Assembly (NCBI GenBank): GCA_002308795.1
Contig: DBVV01000146.1
Coordinates: 1 to 13,703, forward strand
Direction: 5' to 3'
DNA from: Mageeibacillus sp. UBA1255
Lineage (GTDB): Bacteria; Bacillota; Clostridia; UBA1212; UBA1255
DNA length: 13,703 nt
Shown: positions 1-7,016 of the stretch, piece by piece
Numbering within the stretch: the stretch's first letter is position 1
Layout of the letters: each line of letters starts with the position of its first letter
The notes under the pieces: model-generated
What the model saw: only the letters and a program-made list of their open reading frames with translations
Database searches by the model: none
Told to the model about the DNA's origin: nothing
Program-made: the position numbers and the translations under genes

Positions 1-2
1 CA

Positions 3-68
3 CACGGACCTGATGGTAGCGTGACCTTGGTGAAAATCACAAATACATGGCGCTGTCAAACCCACTAA
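3..68 (+). CDS. Possible 3' end of a gene running in from the left edge
   Basis: An open frame enters from the left edge and stops at TAA 66-68 after 21 codons, reading ...GPDGSVTLVKITNTWRCQTH. The DGSVTLVKIT pattern of alternating hydrophobic and polar residues looks like a beta strand at the end of a secreted or surface protein. A terminator-like hairpin lies about 40 bp further on, which fits a gene ending here. The stretch is too short to name or to exclude a chance frame. Confidence 0.22.
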   Translation, partial: HGPDGSVTLVKITNTWRCQTH

Positions 69-109
69 TATAATTCCACCACACTCCACTTTGATCGTTG
101 CGTTGTTGT

Positions 110-181
110 AAAAGGCGGTCTGCGCTGCGGCCGTTCAGAACGGTATTACGGTATTGACAGCAACGCAGACGGCGCTTTTTT
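110..181 (+). terminator. Terminator-like hairpin with A tract and T tract
   Basis: GTCTGCGCTGC (118-128) can pair with GCAACGCAGAC (160-170) with one mismatch. The stem can be extended, past a two-base GG bulge, by GGCG against CGC and by AAAA (110-113) against the T run that ends at 181. The 31-base loop contains its own small hairpin, CCGTT-CAG-AACGG (131-143). A G+C-rich stem followed by TTTTTT (176-181) is the form of an intrinsic terminator for a + strand gene ending to the left, and the A run makes it possible in both directions. The long loop lowers confidence. Confidence 0.45.
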
Positions 182-189
182 ATGCCGCG

Positions 190-210
190 GACAACGGTCA
201 GGACGTTGTC
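190..210. repeat. Perfect 7-bp inverted repeat upstream of the ABC operon promoter
   Basis: GACAACG (190-196) and CGTTGTC (204-210) are exact reverse complements around the 7-base loop GTCAGGA. It lies about 70 bp before the -35 box of the ABC operon promoter, with no T run after it. It could be a regulator binding site or an RNA hairpin. Apart from this repeat, the terminator-like hairpin and the promoter, no gene was recognised between 69 and 383. Confidence 0.4.
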
Positions 211-280
211 GCCGTTTCCGGGAACAACAGCCTGCAACAATTTGTGGCAATCCGCCGCGCGTTTTGAAACGTTTTGTCCC

Positions 281-309
281 TTGACACCCCCCTTATAAAA
301 AAATATAAT
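281..309 (+). promoter_or_regulatory. Consensus sigma-A promoter of the ABC transporter operon
   Basis: TTGACA (281-286) and TATAAT (304-309) are separated by exactly 17 bp, an exact match to the consensus housekeeping promoter. The spacer ends in an A-rich run (297-303). Transcription would start near 316 and give an untranslated leader of roughly 65 bases before the ATG at 384. An exact match implies high intrinsic strength, so any control probably comes from a repressor or from the leader rather than from promoter weakness. Confidence 0.85.
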
Positions 310-383
310 TATAGGAGCAAATACAGGCAGGCTCATTGACACTTTTCACGCAAGCATACAAAAGACAAAACGAGGTGACGCAG

Positions 384-818
384 ATGAAAAAGACCCGGAC
401 TCCCAGATGGCGCAGCAGACTCAACCGAGGGTTGATCGCCATTGCCGCGATCGCGCTGCTGTGCGTGGTGTTCGTTGTTGCCGCCGGTATTTATGTAAAC
501 AACATGCCCCCAAAAATGATAAAACTGGCCGAAGAATATTACCAGACCCTTGACCCCGCGGAAGAAATTCCGCCGAGGATATATCAGGCTGCGCAGATCA
601 TGCAATGGGACGATCTGACCCACGCCACCGTCAGGGTGTACGGAAAACTGGAGAGCGGGATCAAGGACCTGCCCTTCAGCGAAGATATGAGGTACGACCT
701 TTTCGACCAGTTCCAGGTTGAGTTCAAAGGCGGAAAATGGCACATCGTCAGCTACCGGTACAGTTTCCAGGGCCGCGCCGAGGAATACGCGAAATACGCG
801 GAAAAGGAAGGGCTTTGA
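384..818 (+). CDS. Small single-pass membrane protein of unknown function, first gene of the ABC operon
   Basis: The product has 144 residues and is not recognised as a family. The N-terminus is basic (KKTRTPRWRSRLNR) and is followed by one hydrophobic segment at about residues 17-39 (LIAIAAIALLCVVFVVAAG), so it is probably anchored with the N-terminus inside and the remaining ~100 residues outside the membrane. The soluble part has helix-like and then strand-like sequence, ending in FKGGKWHIVSYRYSFQG. The ATG at 384 was chosen because GAGGTG (372-377) sits 6 bases ahead; the frame is open back to a TTG at 336 but that start has a poorer site. The gene ends 2 bp before the ATPase gene, so it is probably an accessory part of, or a sensor for, the transporter. 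That role is inferred from position only. Confidence 0.72.
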   Translation: MKKTRTPRWRSRLNRGLIAIAAIALLCVVFVVAAGIYVNNMPPKMIKLAEEYYQTLDPAEEIPPRIYQAAQIMQWDDLTHATVRVYGKLESGIKDLPFSEDMRYDLFDQFQVEFKGGKWHIVSYRYSFQGRAEEYAKYAEKEGL

Positions 819-820
819 CC

Positions 821-1807
821 ATGAACGGGGAAGGATCGGACAATACAAAACGCGCGATTCTTGAAGTTCGCGGAATCAATAAGCGCTTCGGCAAGCGGCA
901 GGTGGTGAAGGACGCCTCTTTCGACGTGTACGCGGGGGAAATATTCGGATTTCTTGGCCCCAACGGCGCCGGCAAGACCACCACGATCAAGATGATATTG
1001 GGCTTCTTGTTCCCGGACTCGGGCGAAATTCGCATCTGCGGAAAAGATCTGCGCACCGAGTACGAGGCGGCAATGGCGAACGTGGGCGGCATCGTCGAGA
1101 ACCCGGACATGTTCAAAGAATTCAGCGGCCTTGACAACCTCAAAATGTACGGCGCGATCCAGAACGGCGTCACGCAGGAACGGATAGATGAAGTTGTCCG
1201 GCTGGTCGGGCTGGAAAAACGCATCAAGGACAAAGTGCGCAAATACTCGCTGGGAATGAAACAGCGCCTGGGAGTTGCCCAAAGCATCCTCCACCGGCCC
1301 AAACTGCTGCTCCTGGACGAACCCACGAACGGGCTTGACCCCAACGGCATCCGGGAGCTGCGGCTGATGCTCAGGCGGCTTGCCGACGAAGAAGGAGTGG
1401 CGGTCTTCGTGTCCAGTCATCAGCTGGCCGAGATGGATCTGATGTGCGACCGGGTGTGCGTGATCGATAACGGCGTGATCAAGGGCGAGATGACGGTCGA
1501 GGAGCTGCGGCACGCCGGCGGCAGCGAGCGGGAATTCGTGTATACCGTGACGGATGTTAAGACGGCGGAGACTATATTCCGCGGTCTCGGACTTGAGCCG
1601 GTGACGGCAGCGGTCAATTCTTCTGCTTCCGCTTCGGCCGGGGACAATAATTCGTCTATCTCGGTGCGTATGGATCAGGCCCGGCTGGCGGAGGTCAACG
1701 GCGCGCTGGTGTCCGGCGGCGTCAATATCCTTACGGTTTCCGAGGTTAGCCGTTCTCTCGAGGATCTGTTCATGGCGCTCACGGGAGGAGGCGGGAGCAT
1801 TGAATAA
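821..1807 (+). CDS. ABC transporter ATP-binding protein, BcrA/CcmA type
   Basis: This 328-residue cytoplasmic ATPase would power the permease encoded next. All nucleotide-binding motifs are present: Walker A GPNGAGKTT at residues 46-54, the signature YSLGMKQRLG at 142-151, Walker B LLLLDEP at 162-168 with its catalytic Glu, a D-loop GLD at 171-173, and the switch His in SSH at 200. The position of the usual Q-loop reads GGIVENPDMF, with Glu in place of Gln, as is usual in bacitracin-type (BcrA) exporters. About 100 residues follow the ATPase core and end in SLEDLFMALTGG, the typical tail of this subfamily. The ATG at 821 has GGAAGGG ahead and follows the previous stop by 2 bp. The frame is open further upstream, but that part overlaps the preceding gene. 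Drug or peptide export is likely; the substrate is not visible. Confidence 0.93.
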   Translation: MNGEGSDNTKRAILEVRGINKRFGKRQVVKDASFDVYAGEIFGFLGPNGAGKTTTIKMILGFLFPDSGEIRICGKDLRTEYEAAMANVGGIVENPDMFKEFSGLDNLKMYGAIQNGVTQERIDEVVRLVGLEKRIKDKVRKYSLGMKQRLGVAQSILHRPKLLLLDEPTNGLDPNGIRELRLMLRRLADEEGVAVFVSSHQLAEMDLMCDRVCVIDNGVIKGEMTVEELRHAGGSEREFVYTVTDVKTAETIFRGLGLEPVTAAVNSSASASAGDNNSSISVRMDQARLAEVNGALVSGGVNILTVSEVSRSLEDLFMALTGGGGSIE

Positions 1808-3536
1808 CAGCGATAACATCAAAAGCGGCAATAAATTGGCCGCTCTCTACAAAAATGAAATGAAGCGCGCCTTCGGCCGGCCCCTCGTCTGGATAGGCCT
1901 GGCATTGGCGTGCGTGTTGACATTGGCATGCTTTTTTATTCCTATCAACAACATGAAGGGGCTCCGCAGCACCGAATCCGATGAAATGTATTTTGCACAA
2001 TTAAACGATTCGCTGAACAGCAGCCGTGACCATATAACCGAATACACGGCTCAGCTCGAAGAATCAGAGGAGAAACTTGTTCAGTTCAAAGCAGATTACG
2101 ATGCAGCGGTGAATGCGTTAGAGGCGGATAATAACATAGAAACCCAAAAGGAAAAAAGTCGTGCCGAAAAAGCGTATGTTGATGGATTGAACGGAGTCTC
2201 CAATCTGATGAACCGTATCGTCAGATTAAAAATATCTGCAAAAATATCAGAATTACGCCTTGAGTACCGTATAACGCGCTGGGATTACAGAAGCGGCATT
2301 CTGAATGCCACACGGGAAGAATTTGAACGGACCCATCTGGACAGCATGGTCGATCCAAAGCTCAACGGGGCCCTCCAGCGGTACGAGCGCCTCGTCGCAG
2401 AGCTCCCCGAAGACGAGCAGAAGGTTTTTGATAAACTAGAAAGCTATATACCCGCGATTGAAGCGGAAGATTTCGGCTTTTTTGTAGCGGAGCTGAGAAG
2501 CGTAGCGGAAGCGGAAGAAGACTCGTTTGCCAGAACGGCCAGGCTTGAAGCGTATGATTTTATCGCAAAAACGGATATGAAGGCAGTTGGCAACGCCGGC
2601 GGTTCAGAGGCGATCCGCAAAGTAGACGAATATGTTGCCGCCCGCGCGGAACAGCTTAAAAACAACGACCTGGTAAAAGGAGTTTCACCGAAGCGCACGT
2701 TTGAATTGGATACTCAGGTCAACCTTTTGGCCGCAGATCTCTCGAACGGCATCAGTGCGTCGCGGGGGGAGCGGATCGCCAAATACGACCGGTATATTAT
2801 GCCGAGGCAGGACAATACCGATCCCAACCGCATAATAAACCAGTCGCTGAGCTTTGCCGGTATGCTGGTGGTGCTGTTGACCGTGATCGCACTGGCCGCA
2901 AATTCGATCGCCGGCGACATCAGGAGCGGCGCGGTAAAATCCCTGATAATTGCCCCGGTCAGCCGCAGCAAAATAGTCTGGTCAAAGATATTGATGGTCC
3001 TGACGGTGACGTATTTATTGACCGTCGCGGTGACAATATTCGCGCTGCTCGCGGGCTCGGCGGTGACCGGGATCTGGGATCACGGGCGGGTGCTGTACAA
3101 CGCGGGCAGTACGCCCCGGATATTGCCCTTCTGGCTGGCAACGCTGTTTTCGTCCCTGATCGACGGCGTCGCGGTGTTCTTCTTCGGCATGCTGGCGCTG
3201 ATGTTGTCCGCGCTGACCCGGAACGCGGTGATCTCCATACTCGCGCCGGTGGGTTATTACGTCGTCAATCTTTTTCTCACTCCCATGGGCGGGATCACTA
3301 CCAACCGGTTCGTGAACGCGGTGCTGCCAATGAAGAATTTCGAGAATCTCTGGTTCAGCAGGGAAGCGTCGTCAATGATGAATGCGACCGCAATGTTCGA
3401 GTCTGTCGGCGATTACAGGGTCCAGTATATCCTTCACCCGTTCAGCCAGCTGTATTCAGTGATCTTTATTGCGGTGTTGTTCGCGGCCGTGATCTGGGCG
3501 GCAATCGATGGGTTCTGCAGGAGAGATATTACGTAA
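1800..3536 (+). CDS. ABC-2 type permease with a large domain between membrane segments 1 and 2
   Basis: The 578-residue membrane partner of the ATPase starts at TTG 1800, overlapping the ATPase stop by 8 bases and preceded by a strong GGGAGGAGG (1783-1791). Predicted layout: one membrane segment at about 29-49 (LVWIGLALACVLTLACFFI), then about 300 charged residues, partly coiled-coil-like, then about five segments at roughly 352-372, 397-420, 439-470, 475-495 and 550-570. The stretch AANSIAGDIRSGAVKSLII followed by APVSRSKIVWSK is the typical cytoplasmic loop of ABC-2 permeases. The large domain should face outside, as in bacitracin- or lantibiotic-type and other ABC-2 exporters. Its DNA (about 1980-2650) is visibly richer in A+T than the C-terminal membrane part, suggesting a different history or different constraint. 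The substrate is unknown. The TTG start is supported by the ribosome site; an internal ATG occurs near 1860. Confidence 0.88.
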   Translation: MNNSDNIKSGNKLAALYKNEMKRAFGRPLVWIGLALACVLTLACFFIPINNMKGLRSTESDEMYFAQLNDSLNSSRDHITEYTAQLEESEEKLVQFKADYDAAVNALEADNNIETQKEKSRAEKAYVDGLNGVSNLMNRIVRLKISAKISELRLEYRITRWDYRSGILNATREEFERTHLDSMVDPKLNGALQRYERLVAELPEDEQKVFDKLESYIPAIEAEDFGFFVAELRSVAEAEEDSFARTARLEAYDFIAKTDMKAVGNAGGSEAIRKVDEYVAARAEQLKNNDLVKGVSPKRTFELDTQVNLLAADLSNGISASRGERIAKYDRYIMPRQDNTDPNRIINQSLSFAGMLVVLLTVIALAANSIAGDIRSGAVKSLIIAPVSRSKIVWSKILMVLTVTYLLTVAVTIFALLAGSAVTGIWDHGRVLYNAGSTPRILPFWLATLFSSLIDGVAVFFFGMLALMLSALTRNAVISILAPVGYYVVNLFLTPMGGITTNRFVNAVLPMKNFENLWFSREASSMMNATAMFESVGDYRVQYILHPFSQLYSVIFIAVLFAAVIWAAIDGFCRRDIT

Positions 3537-3547
3537 AGTGGCAAGTG

Positions 3548-3597
3548 GGCGAACTGGATGATGACCCGAAATTCTTAGTCATCTATCCGGTTTCGCC
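3548..3597 (+). terminator. Imperfect long hairpin just after the permease gene
   Basis: Starting 11 bases after the permease stop, 3548-3565 (GGCGAACTGGATGATGAC) pairs with 3578-3597 (its imperfect reverse complement, beginning GTCATCTATCC and ending TTTCGCC), leaving a 12-base loop. Two single-base bulges and one G-T type pair interrupt it. No T run follows, so it is not a textbook intrinsic terminator. It could protect the 3' end of the mRNA or act with a termination factor. Confidence 0.4.
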
Positions 3598-3710
3598 AGA
3601 ACCGTGCGCGTCTGCCAGTTCCGCTTTTCTCCGCATTGGCATATTTTTACGCCTTCTTCGAGACCTGCAAGCAACCGGGCAGGATTCAGCAATTGCCTCA
3701 AAGAAGCACC

Positions 3711-3741
3711 CGATGACGCAAAACCAGTGCTTGCGTCATCG
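3711..3741. terminator. Perfect 11-bp hairpin between convergent operons
   Basis: CGATGACGCAA (3711-3721) and TTGCGTCATCG (3731-3741) are exact reverse complements with a 9-base loop. It lies between the ends of the two convergent transcription units, 25 bases beyond the stop of the isomerase gene. Neither side has a clean T run (TGTACTTATG on the + side, GGTGCTTCTTTG on the - side). A shared bidirectional terminator is the simplest reading. Both this hairpin and the one at 3548-3597 use GATGAC/GTCATC in their stems. No gene is visible in the 229-bp gap. Confidence 0.45.
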
Positions 3742-3765
3742 TGTACTTATGTAAAACAAACAATT

Positions 3766-4494
3766 TCAGAGCGTCTTCAGGTACTTCGCACTGAGGTCGA
3801 GGCCTTCCCACGTCTCCATATCGGGAATTCCTTCCTGCTCAACGATGTACAGGACGTCTTTACCGAGCAGTTTGTATATCCCGGGAAAATCGACAAGGCC
3901 TCTGCCGATAGCGGTCCCGGCGTACGGCGAAACGGTCTTTACCTCTTTCATATGGACCATTTTTACGCGGTCTTTATATTTCGTCAGATAAGCGACCGGA
4001 TCAGCGCCGCCGACAAGCGCCCAGCACACGTCGAGCTGAACGTTTACCAGCTTCGGATCGGTGTTTTCGTACAGAATATCGAGCAGCCATTTGCCCTGAT
4101 CGTCGCGGGCAAATTCGTGCGAATGGTTATGGTAGCTGAAATGTATCCCTGCGGCCTCGCATTTTTCACCGATACCGTTGAAAAGTTCGGCGATGCGAAG
4201 GACGTTGTCGCGGCTGTTGAAGTTTCCGATCCCGGCGCAGGCAATGTTTTTCGCACCCACGGTATTCATATATTCAAGTTCGGCGTCAAGGTTCCCTACG
4301 ACGTTTGCATGGGAGCTCACGGCCTGCAGCCCGTATTCATCGAGCATACGCTTCATTTCGTGCGCGTCAACGCCGAAATATCCCGCAAATTCAACCTGGC
4401 TGTAGCCTGTCTCCGCCACTCTTTTAAGCGTTTCGGGCACGCTTCTGGCCATATCTCCGCCAACAGAATACAGCTGTAAACCAATTTTATCCAT
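3766..4494 (-). CDS. Sugar phosphate isomerase/epimerase, xylose isomerase-like TIM barrel
   Basis: A 242-residue cytoplasmic protein of the AP-endonuclease-2/xylose-isomerase-like TIM-barrel family, which isomerises or epimerises sugars with a divalent metal. Visible motifs in order: KIGLQLYSV at the N-terminus (strand 1), QVEFAGYFG at 33-41, YHNHSHEF at 121-128, QLDVCW at 153-158, VHMKEV at 180-185 and YIVEQEG at 216-222. The His, Asp and terminal Glu of these motifs are the usual metal ligands and catalytic Glu. The length is on the short side of the family but complete. The first in-frame ATG (4503) overlaps the stop of the preceding gene as ATGA, but it directly abuts AAAGGA; the ATG at 4494 has that site 8 bases ahead and gives the conventional MDKIGLQLYS start. 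It is last in the long - strand operon and probably coupled to the fusion gene. The substrate cannot be read from sequence. Confidence 0.88.
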   Translation of the reverse strand: MDKIGLQLYSVGGDMARSVPETLKRVAETGYSQVEFAGYFGVDAHEMKRMLDEYGLQAVSSHANVVGNLDAELEYMNTVGAKNIACAGIGNFNSRDNVLRIAELFNGIGEKCEAAGIHFSYHNHSHEFARDDQGKWLLDILYENTDPKLVNVQLDVCWALVGGADPVAYLTKYKDRVKMVHMKEVKTVSPYAGTAIGRGLVDFPGIYKLLGKDVLYIVEQEGIPDMETWEGLDLSAKYLKTL

Positions 4495-4499
4495 TCCAA

Positions 4500-6998
4500 T
4501 CATCCTTTCTTCGCCACGCGAGCGGCAATCTCATTTAAAAATTCATCAAGGTTCATTACTTTTTTGTTTTCAAGTGTGGAAATAAGCGCAAGGTCGCCGG
4601 TCATATTGCCCTCCGCGATCGCTTCGAGCGTGCATTCCTCGACGTTCCGCGCAAATTTCACCAGCTCCGGGATCCCGTCCAGTTCGCCGCGTTTCGCAAG
4701 CGCACCGGTCCATGCGAAAAGCGTTGCCACCGGGTTCGTGGAAGTCGGTTCGCCCTTTAAAAATTTATGGTAATGGCGCGGGATCGTGCCGTGAGCGGCT
4801 TCGAATTCGTAATATCCGTCAGGCGATACGAGCACGGACGTCATCATTGCGAGGCTTCCGAATGCGGTCGCAAGCATGTCGGAGAACACGTCTCCGTCGT
4901 AGTTCTTGCACGCCCACAAAAAGCCGCCTTCCGATTTCATTACTCGCGCGATCGCGTCGTCAACGAGTGTGTAGAAGTATGCTATTCCTTTTTCTTCGAA
5001 GCGCGTTTTGAATTCATTTTCGTATATTTCGGCGAAGATCTTGCGGAATTCTACGTCGTACGTCTTAAGGATCGTATCTTTTGCAGAGAACCACAGATCG
5101 ACGCCCAGATCGAGCGCATACTGGAAGCAGGCGCGGGCGAAATTGGCCACGGAAGCGTCAGTATTATGCATACCCATAACGATGCCGGGACCTCCGGCAA
5201 AATCTTTTACGGTGACTCTGCGCTCCGACCCGTCCGGATCGGTTATCACCAGCTCCGCCTTCCCGCCCTCAGGCACTTTCGCGTCAACGGCAGCGTATAT
5301 GTCTCCGTACGCGTGTCTCGCGATCACTATCGGCTTTTTCCAGCCGGGAACGAGCGGCGAAATTCCTTTTACCAATATAGGCGCTCTGAAGACTGTTCCG
5401 TCGAGGATCGCTCTGATCGTGGCGTTCGGGCTTTTCCACAGCTTTTTCAGTCCGAATTCAGCCTGGCGCTGCGGGTTCGCGGTGATCGTGGCACATTTTA
5501 CGGCCACGCCGTACTTCTTCGTGGCGAGCGCGCTGTCAACGGTCACCTGATCGTCCGTGGCGTCGCGGTTTTGTATCGAAAGGTCGTAGTATTCGGTCTT
5601 GAGGTCGATAAACGGTTCGATCACTGTTTCTTTGATCTTTTTCCAGATTATTCTGGTCATTTCGTCGCCGTCCATCTCGACCAGCGGCGTTTTCATAGGG
5701 ATCCTGGAGTCTTTGCTCATAGCGCAGCCAATCCTTTCGTAATAGTCAATATACATCTGCCTTGCCAGCTCCACGCTGTCTTCTCCGGTCGGATTTTTAA
5801 CGGGTGCGAATTCGTCCTCGCGTCTCACGCGCAGCACTCTTAGATTATTCAGCGCCTTGAACGCATCGAAAAGGAACATCTCGAACTTGAATCCGCCGGT
5901 CCGCTCGATCTCGCCGCCCGATGCCGGGTCAAAATATTTCAGTTTTTTTACTGCCACGTGGTAATCCATGCCGGTGTCGCACAGTTTTCCAACTACGTCC
6001 ATGCGGAAAACGTAGGCAAGCAGATTGCAGTCGCCGTAAACGTATTGTCCGTCTGGCCCGGTCATTTCCGCGCATTCTTTCGGTATCTCGGTATATTCCA
6101 CGACGCCCGGTTTGCCACCGCGATAGCAGAACACGCCCGACTTCTCACCCGGACCCCTCTTAAGGTACGATTTAGCGATAGCCTCGCAGCCCGAGCCGTC
6201 GATCATTGCCCCCAGAAACAGCGGATCAGCCATCTTGATCAGGCAGTTATCAACGCCGGTGACCATAAGATAATCCACGTTCATTGCCCTGAGCTCGTCG
6301 AGGCAGCCCTGCTTTTTAAGCGACACGAACATACCGCCGTTGCCGTTCGGGCTTTTAAGGACTTTGTCCGGCGCTTCCAACTGAAGCTTTCCGTCCGGCG
6401 TGAGCGGAGGTATCATCGTCTGCGGGAAAAAGTGCACCTGATCCTTCGGATAGCCGAAATAACCGTGCGATTCGAAAAATTCCACCGTCGCGGCGTGATT
6501 TATCTCGCTCGTCATAATGAACCACGGAATGACCTTGCCCGCCCGTTCAGAAACGCTCCTGAGCCTGTCCGTATGCAGTTCGAACAGAGATTTATGGGAC
6601 GGAAGACCGATATCGAACGTTCCCTTTGGCCCGTCATGCCCGAGCCTCGTGCCCTGTCCGCCCGCCATCGTCAGAACGGCAAGTTTTCCGGCTTTTATCG
6701 CTTCCATACCGAGTCCGGTAAGCCTCTCCCGTTCTTTCGGGGTCAATTTTTCGCTGTCCAGCGGCGTGAGCGGCGTCAGTTCCGACGGGTCAACTTCTCC
6801 CCCGGCTTCGTGTTTTTCTGCTTTTTCGTACAGCTTTTCCATCAGTCCGAGGTCAATTTCTTCTACGTCACCTAGGAGTTTTTCTTTTCCTTCCTCCGTT
6901 AGCGCGCCGTAGCATGCCAAAAGCCCTGCCTGACCGTATTTTTCGAGTCTGGCCCGGGCTTTTTCGTATCTTTTTTCAAGTGTTTCAAATCCGGTCAT
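4500..6998 (-). CDS. Fusion reading frame: UDP-sugar pyrophosphorylase + NADP-dependent isocitrate dehydrogenase
   Basis: One uninterrupted frame of 832 codons encodes two whole enzymes. Residues 1-426 match the eukaryotic-type UDPGP family (UAP1-like), which makes UDP-sugars from UTP and a sugar-1-phosphate: GGQGTRLGHDGPKG at 113-126, PNGNGGMF at 217-224, GVDNCLIKMADP at 248-259, VVEYTEI at 299-305 and FKFEMFLFDAF at 370-380. Residues 427-832 match type II NADP-isocitrate dehydrogenase, which makes 2-oxoglutarate and NADPH: VEMDGDEMTRI at 440-450, WKSPNATIR at 521-529, FRAP at 537-540, RHAYGD at 561-566 and YDGDVFSD at 700-707, with EAAHGTIPRHY at 733-743. Counterparts of human IDH1 Arg132, Tyr139, Lys212, Asp252, Asp275 and Asp279 are visible. 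The ATG at 6998 has GGAG 9 bases ahead and lies 18 bp after ricT. I know of no described fusion of these enzymes; an indel that removed a stop is the main alternative. Confidence 0.88.
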   Translation of the reverse strand: MTGFETLEKRYEKARARLEKYGQAGLLACYGALTEEGKEKLLGDVEEIDLGLMEKLYEKAEKHEAGGEVDPSELTPLTPLDSEKLTPKERERLTGLGMEAIKAGKLAVLTMAGGQGTRLGHDGPKGTFDIGLPSHKSLFELHTDRLRSVSERAGKVIPWFIMTSEINHAATVEFFESHGYFGYPKDQVHFFPQTMIPPLTPDGKLQLEAPDKVLKSPNGNGGMFVSLKKQGCLDELRAMNVDYLMVTGVDNCLIKMADPLFLGAMIDGSGCEAIAKSYLKRGPGEKSGVFCYRGGKPGVVEYTEIPKECAEMTGPDGQYVYGDCNLLAYVFRMDVVGKLCDTGMDYHVAVKKLKYFDPASGGEIERTGGFKFEMFLFDAFKALNNLRVLRVRREDEFAPVKNPTGEDSVELARQMYIDYYERIGCAMSKDSRIPMKTPLVEMDGDEMTRIIWKKIKETVIEPFIDLKTEYYDLSIQNRDATDDQVTVDSALATKKYGVAVKCATITANPQRQAEFGLKKLWKSPNATIRAILDGTVFRAPILVKGISPLVPGWKKPIVIARHAYGDIYAAVDAKVPEGGKAELVITDPDGSERRVTVKDFAGGPGIVMGMHNTDASVANFARACFQYALDLGVDLWFSAKDTILKTYDVEFRKIFAEIYENEFKTRFEEKGIAYFYTLVDDAIARVMKSEGGFLWACKNYDGDVFSDMLATAFGSLAMMTSVLVSPDGYYEFEAAHGTIPRHYHKFLKGEPTSTNPVATLFAWTGALAKRGELDGIPELVKFARNVEECTLEAIAEGNMTGDLALISTLENKKVMNLDEFLNEIAARVAKKG
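5718..5738 (-). promoter_or_regulatory. Possible internal ribosome site and start for the isocitrate dehydrogenase half
   Basis: On the - strand GAAAGGA (5738-5732) lies 11 bases ahead of an in-frame ATG (5720-5718). This ATG is codon 427 and begins MSKDSRIPMKTPLVEMDGDE, the normal N-terminus of a stand-alone isocitrate dehydrogenase (406 residues from here). The ATGA at this point holds a TGA in another frame, so an ancestral gene pair could have overlapped here, as several pairs in this operon do. The spacing is longer than ideal. Confidence 0.4.
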
Positions 6999-7016
6999 CT
7001 TGATCTGCTCCGCATC

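Noticed and set aside
69..74. TATAAT box near the left edge
   Set aside because: No -35-like hexamer at 16-18 bp upstream.
112..267. 51-codon open stretch on the + strand with protein-like composition (AAAVQNGITVLTATQ...)
   Set aside because: It is preceded by an in-frame stop and has no ATG or convincing alternative start or ribosome site. It overlaps the terminator-like hairpin, and nothing ties it to a gene.
37..342. 101-codon frame on the - strand over the ABC promoter region
   Set aside because: It covers the consensus promoter and terminator-like repeats, its composition is not family-like, and no ribosome site was found.
336..383. TTG start giving 16 extra residues to the small membrane protein
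   Set aside because: The ATG at 384 has GAGGTG at proper spacing and gives a normal basic-plus-hydrophobic N-terminus.
752..1831. 359-codon - strand frame opposite the ABC ATPase
   Set aside because: The + strand carries every ABC motif in order; the - strand frame is a G+C-driven shadow.
3613..3646. TGCCA...TGGCA followed by TATTTTT as an intrinsic terminator
   Set aside because: Only a 5-bp stem with a 19-base loop, too weak to claim.
3604..4479. Long + strand frame across the isomerase gene
   Set aside because: It is the complementary shadow of the clearly recognisable TIM-barrel isomerase.
4767..5843. 358-codon + strand frame opposite the isocitrate dehydrogenase half
   Set aside because: It is a shadow of a gene whose catalytic motifs are all on the other strand; it has no family features of its own.
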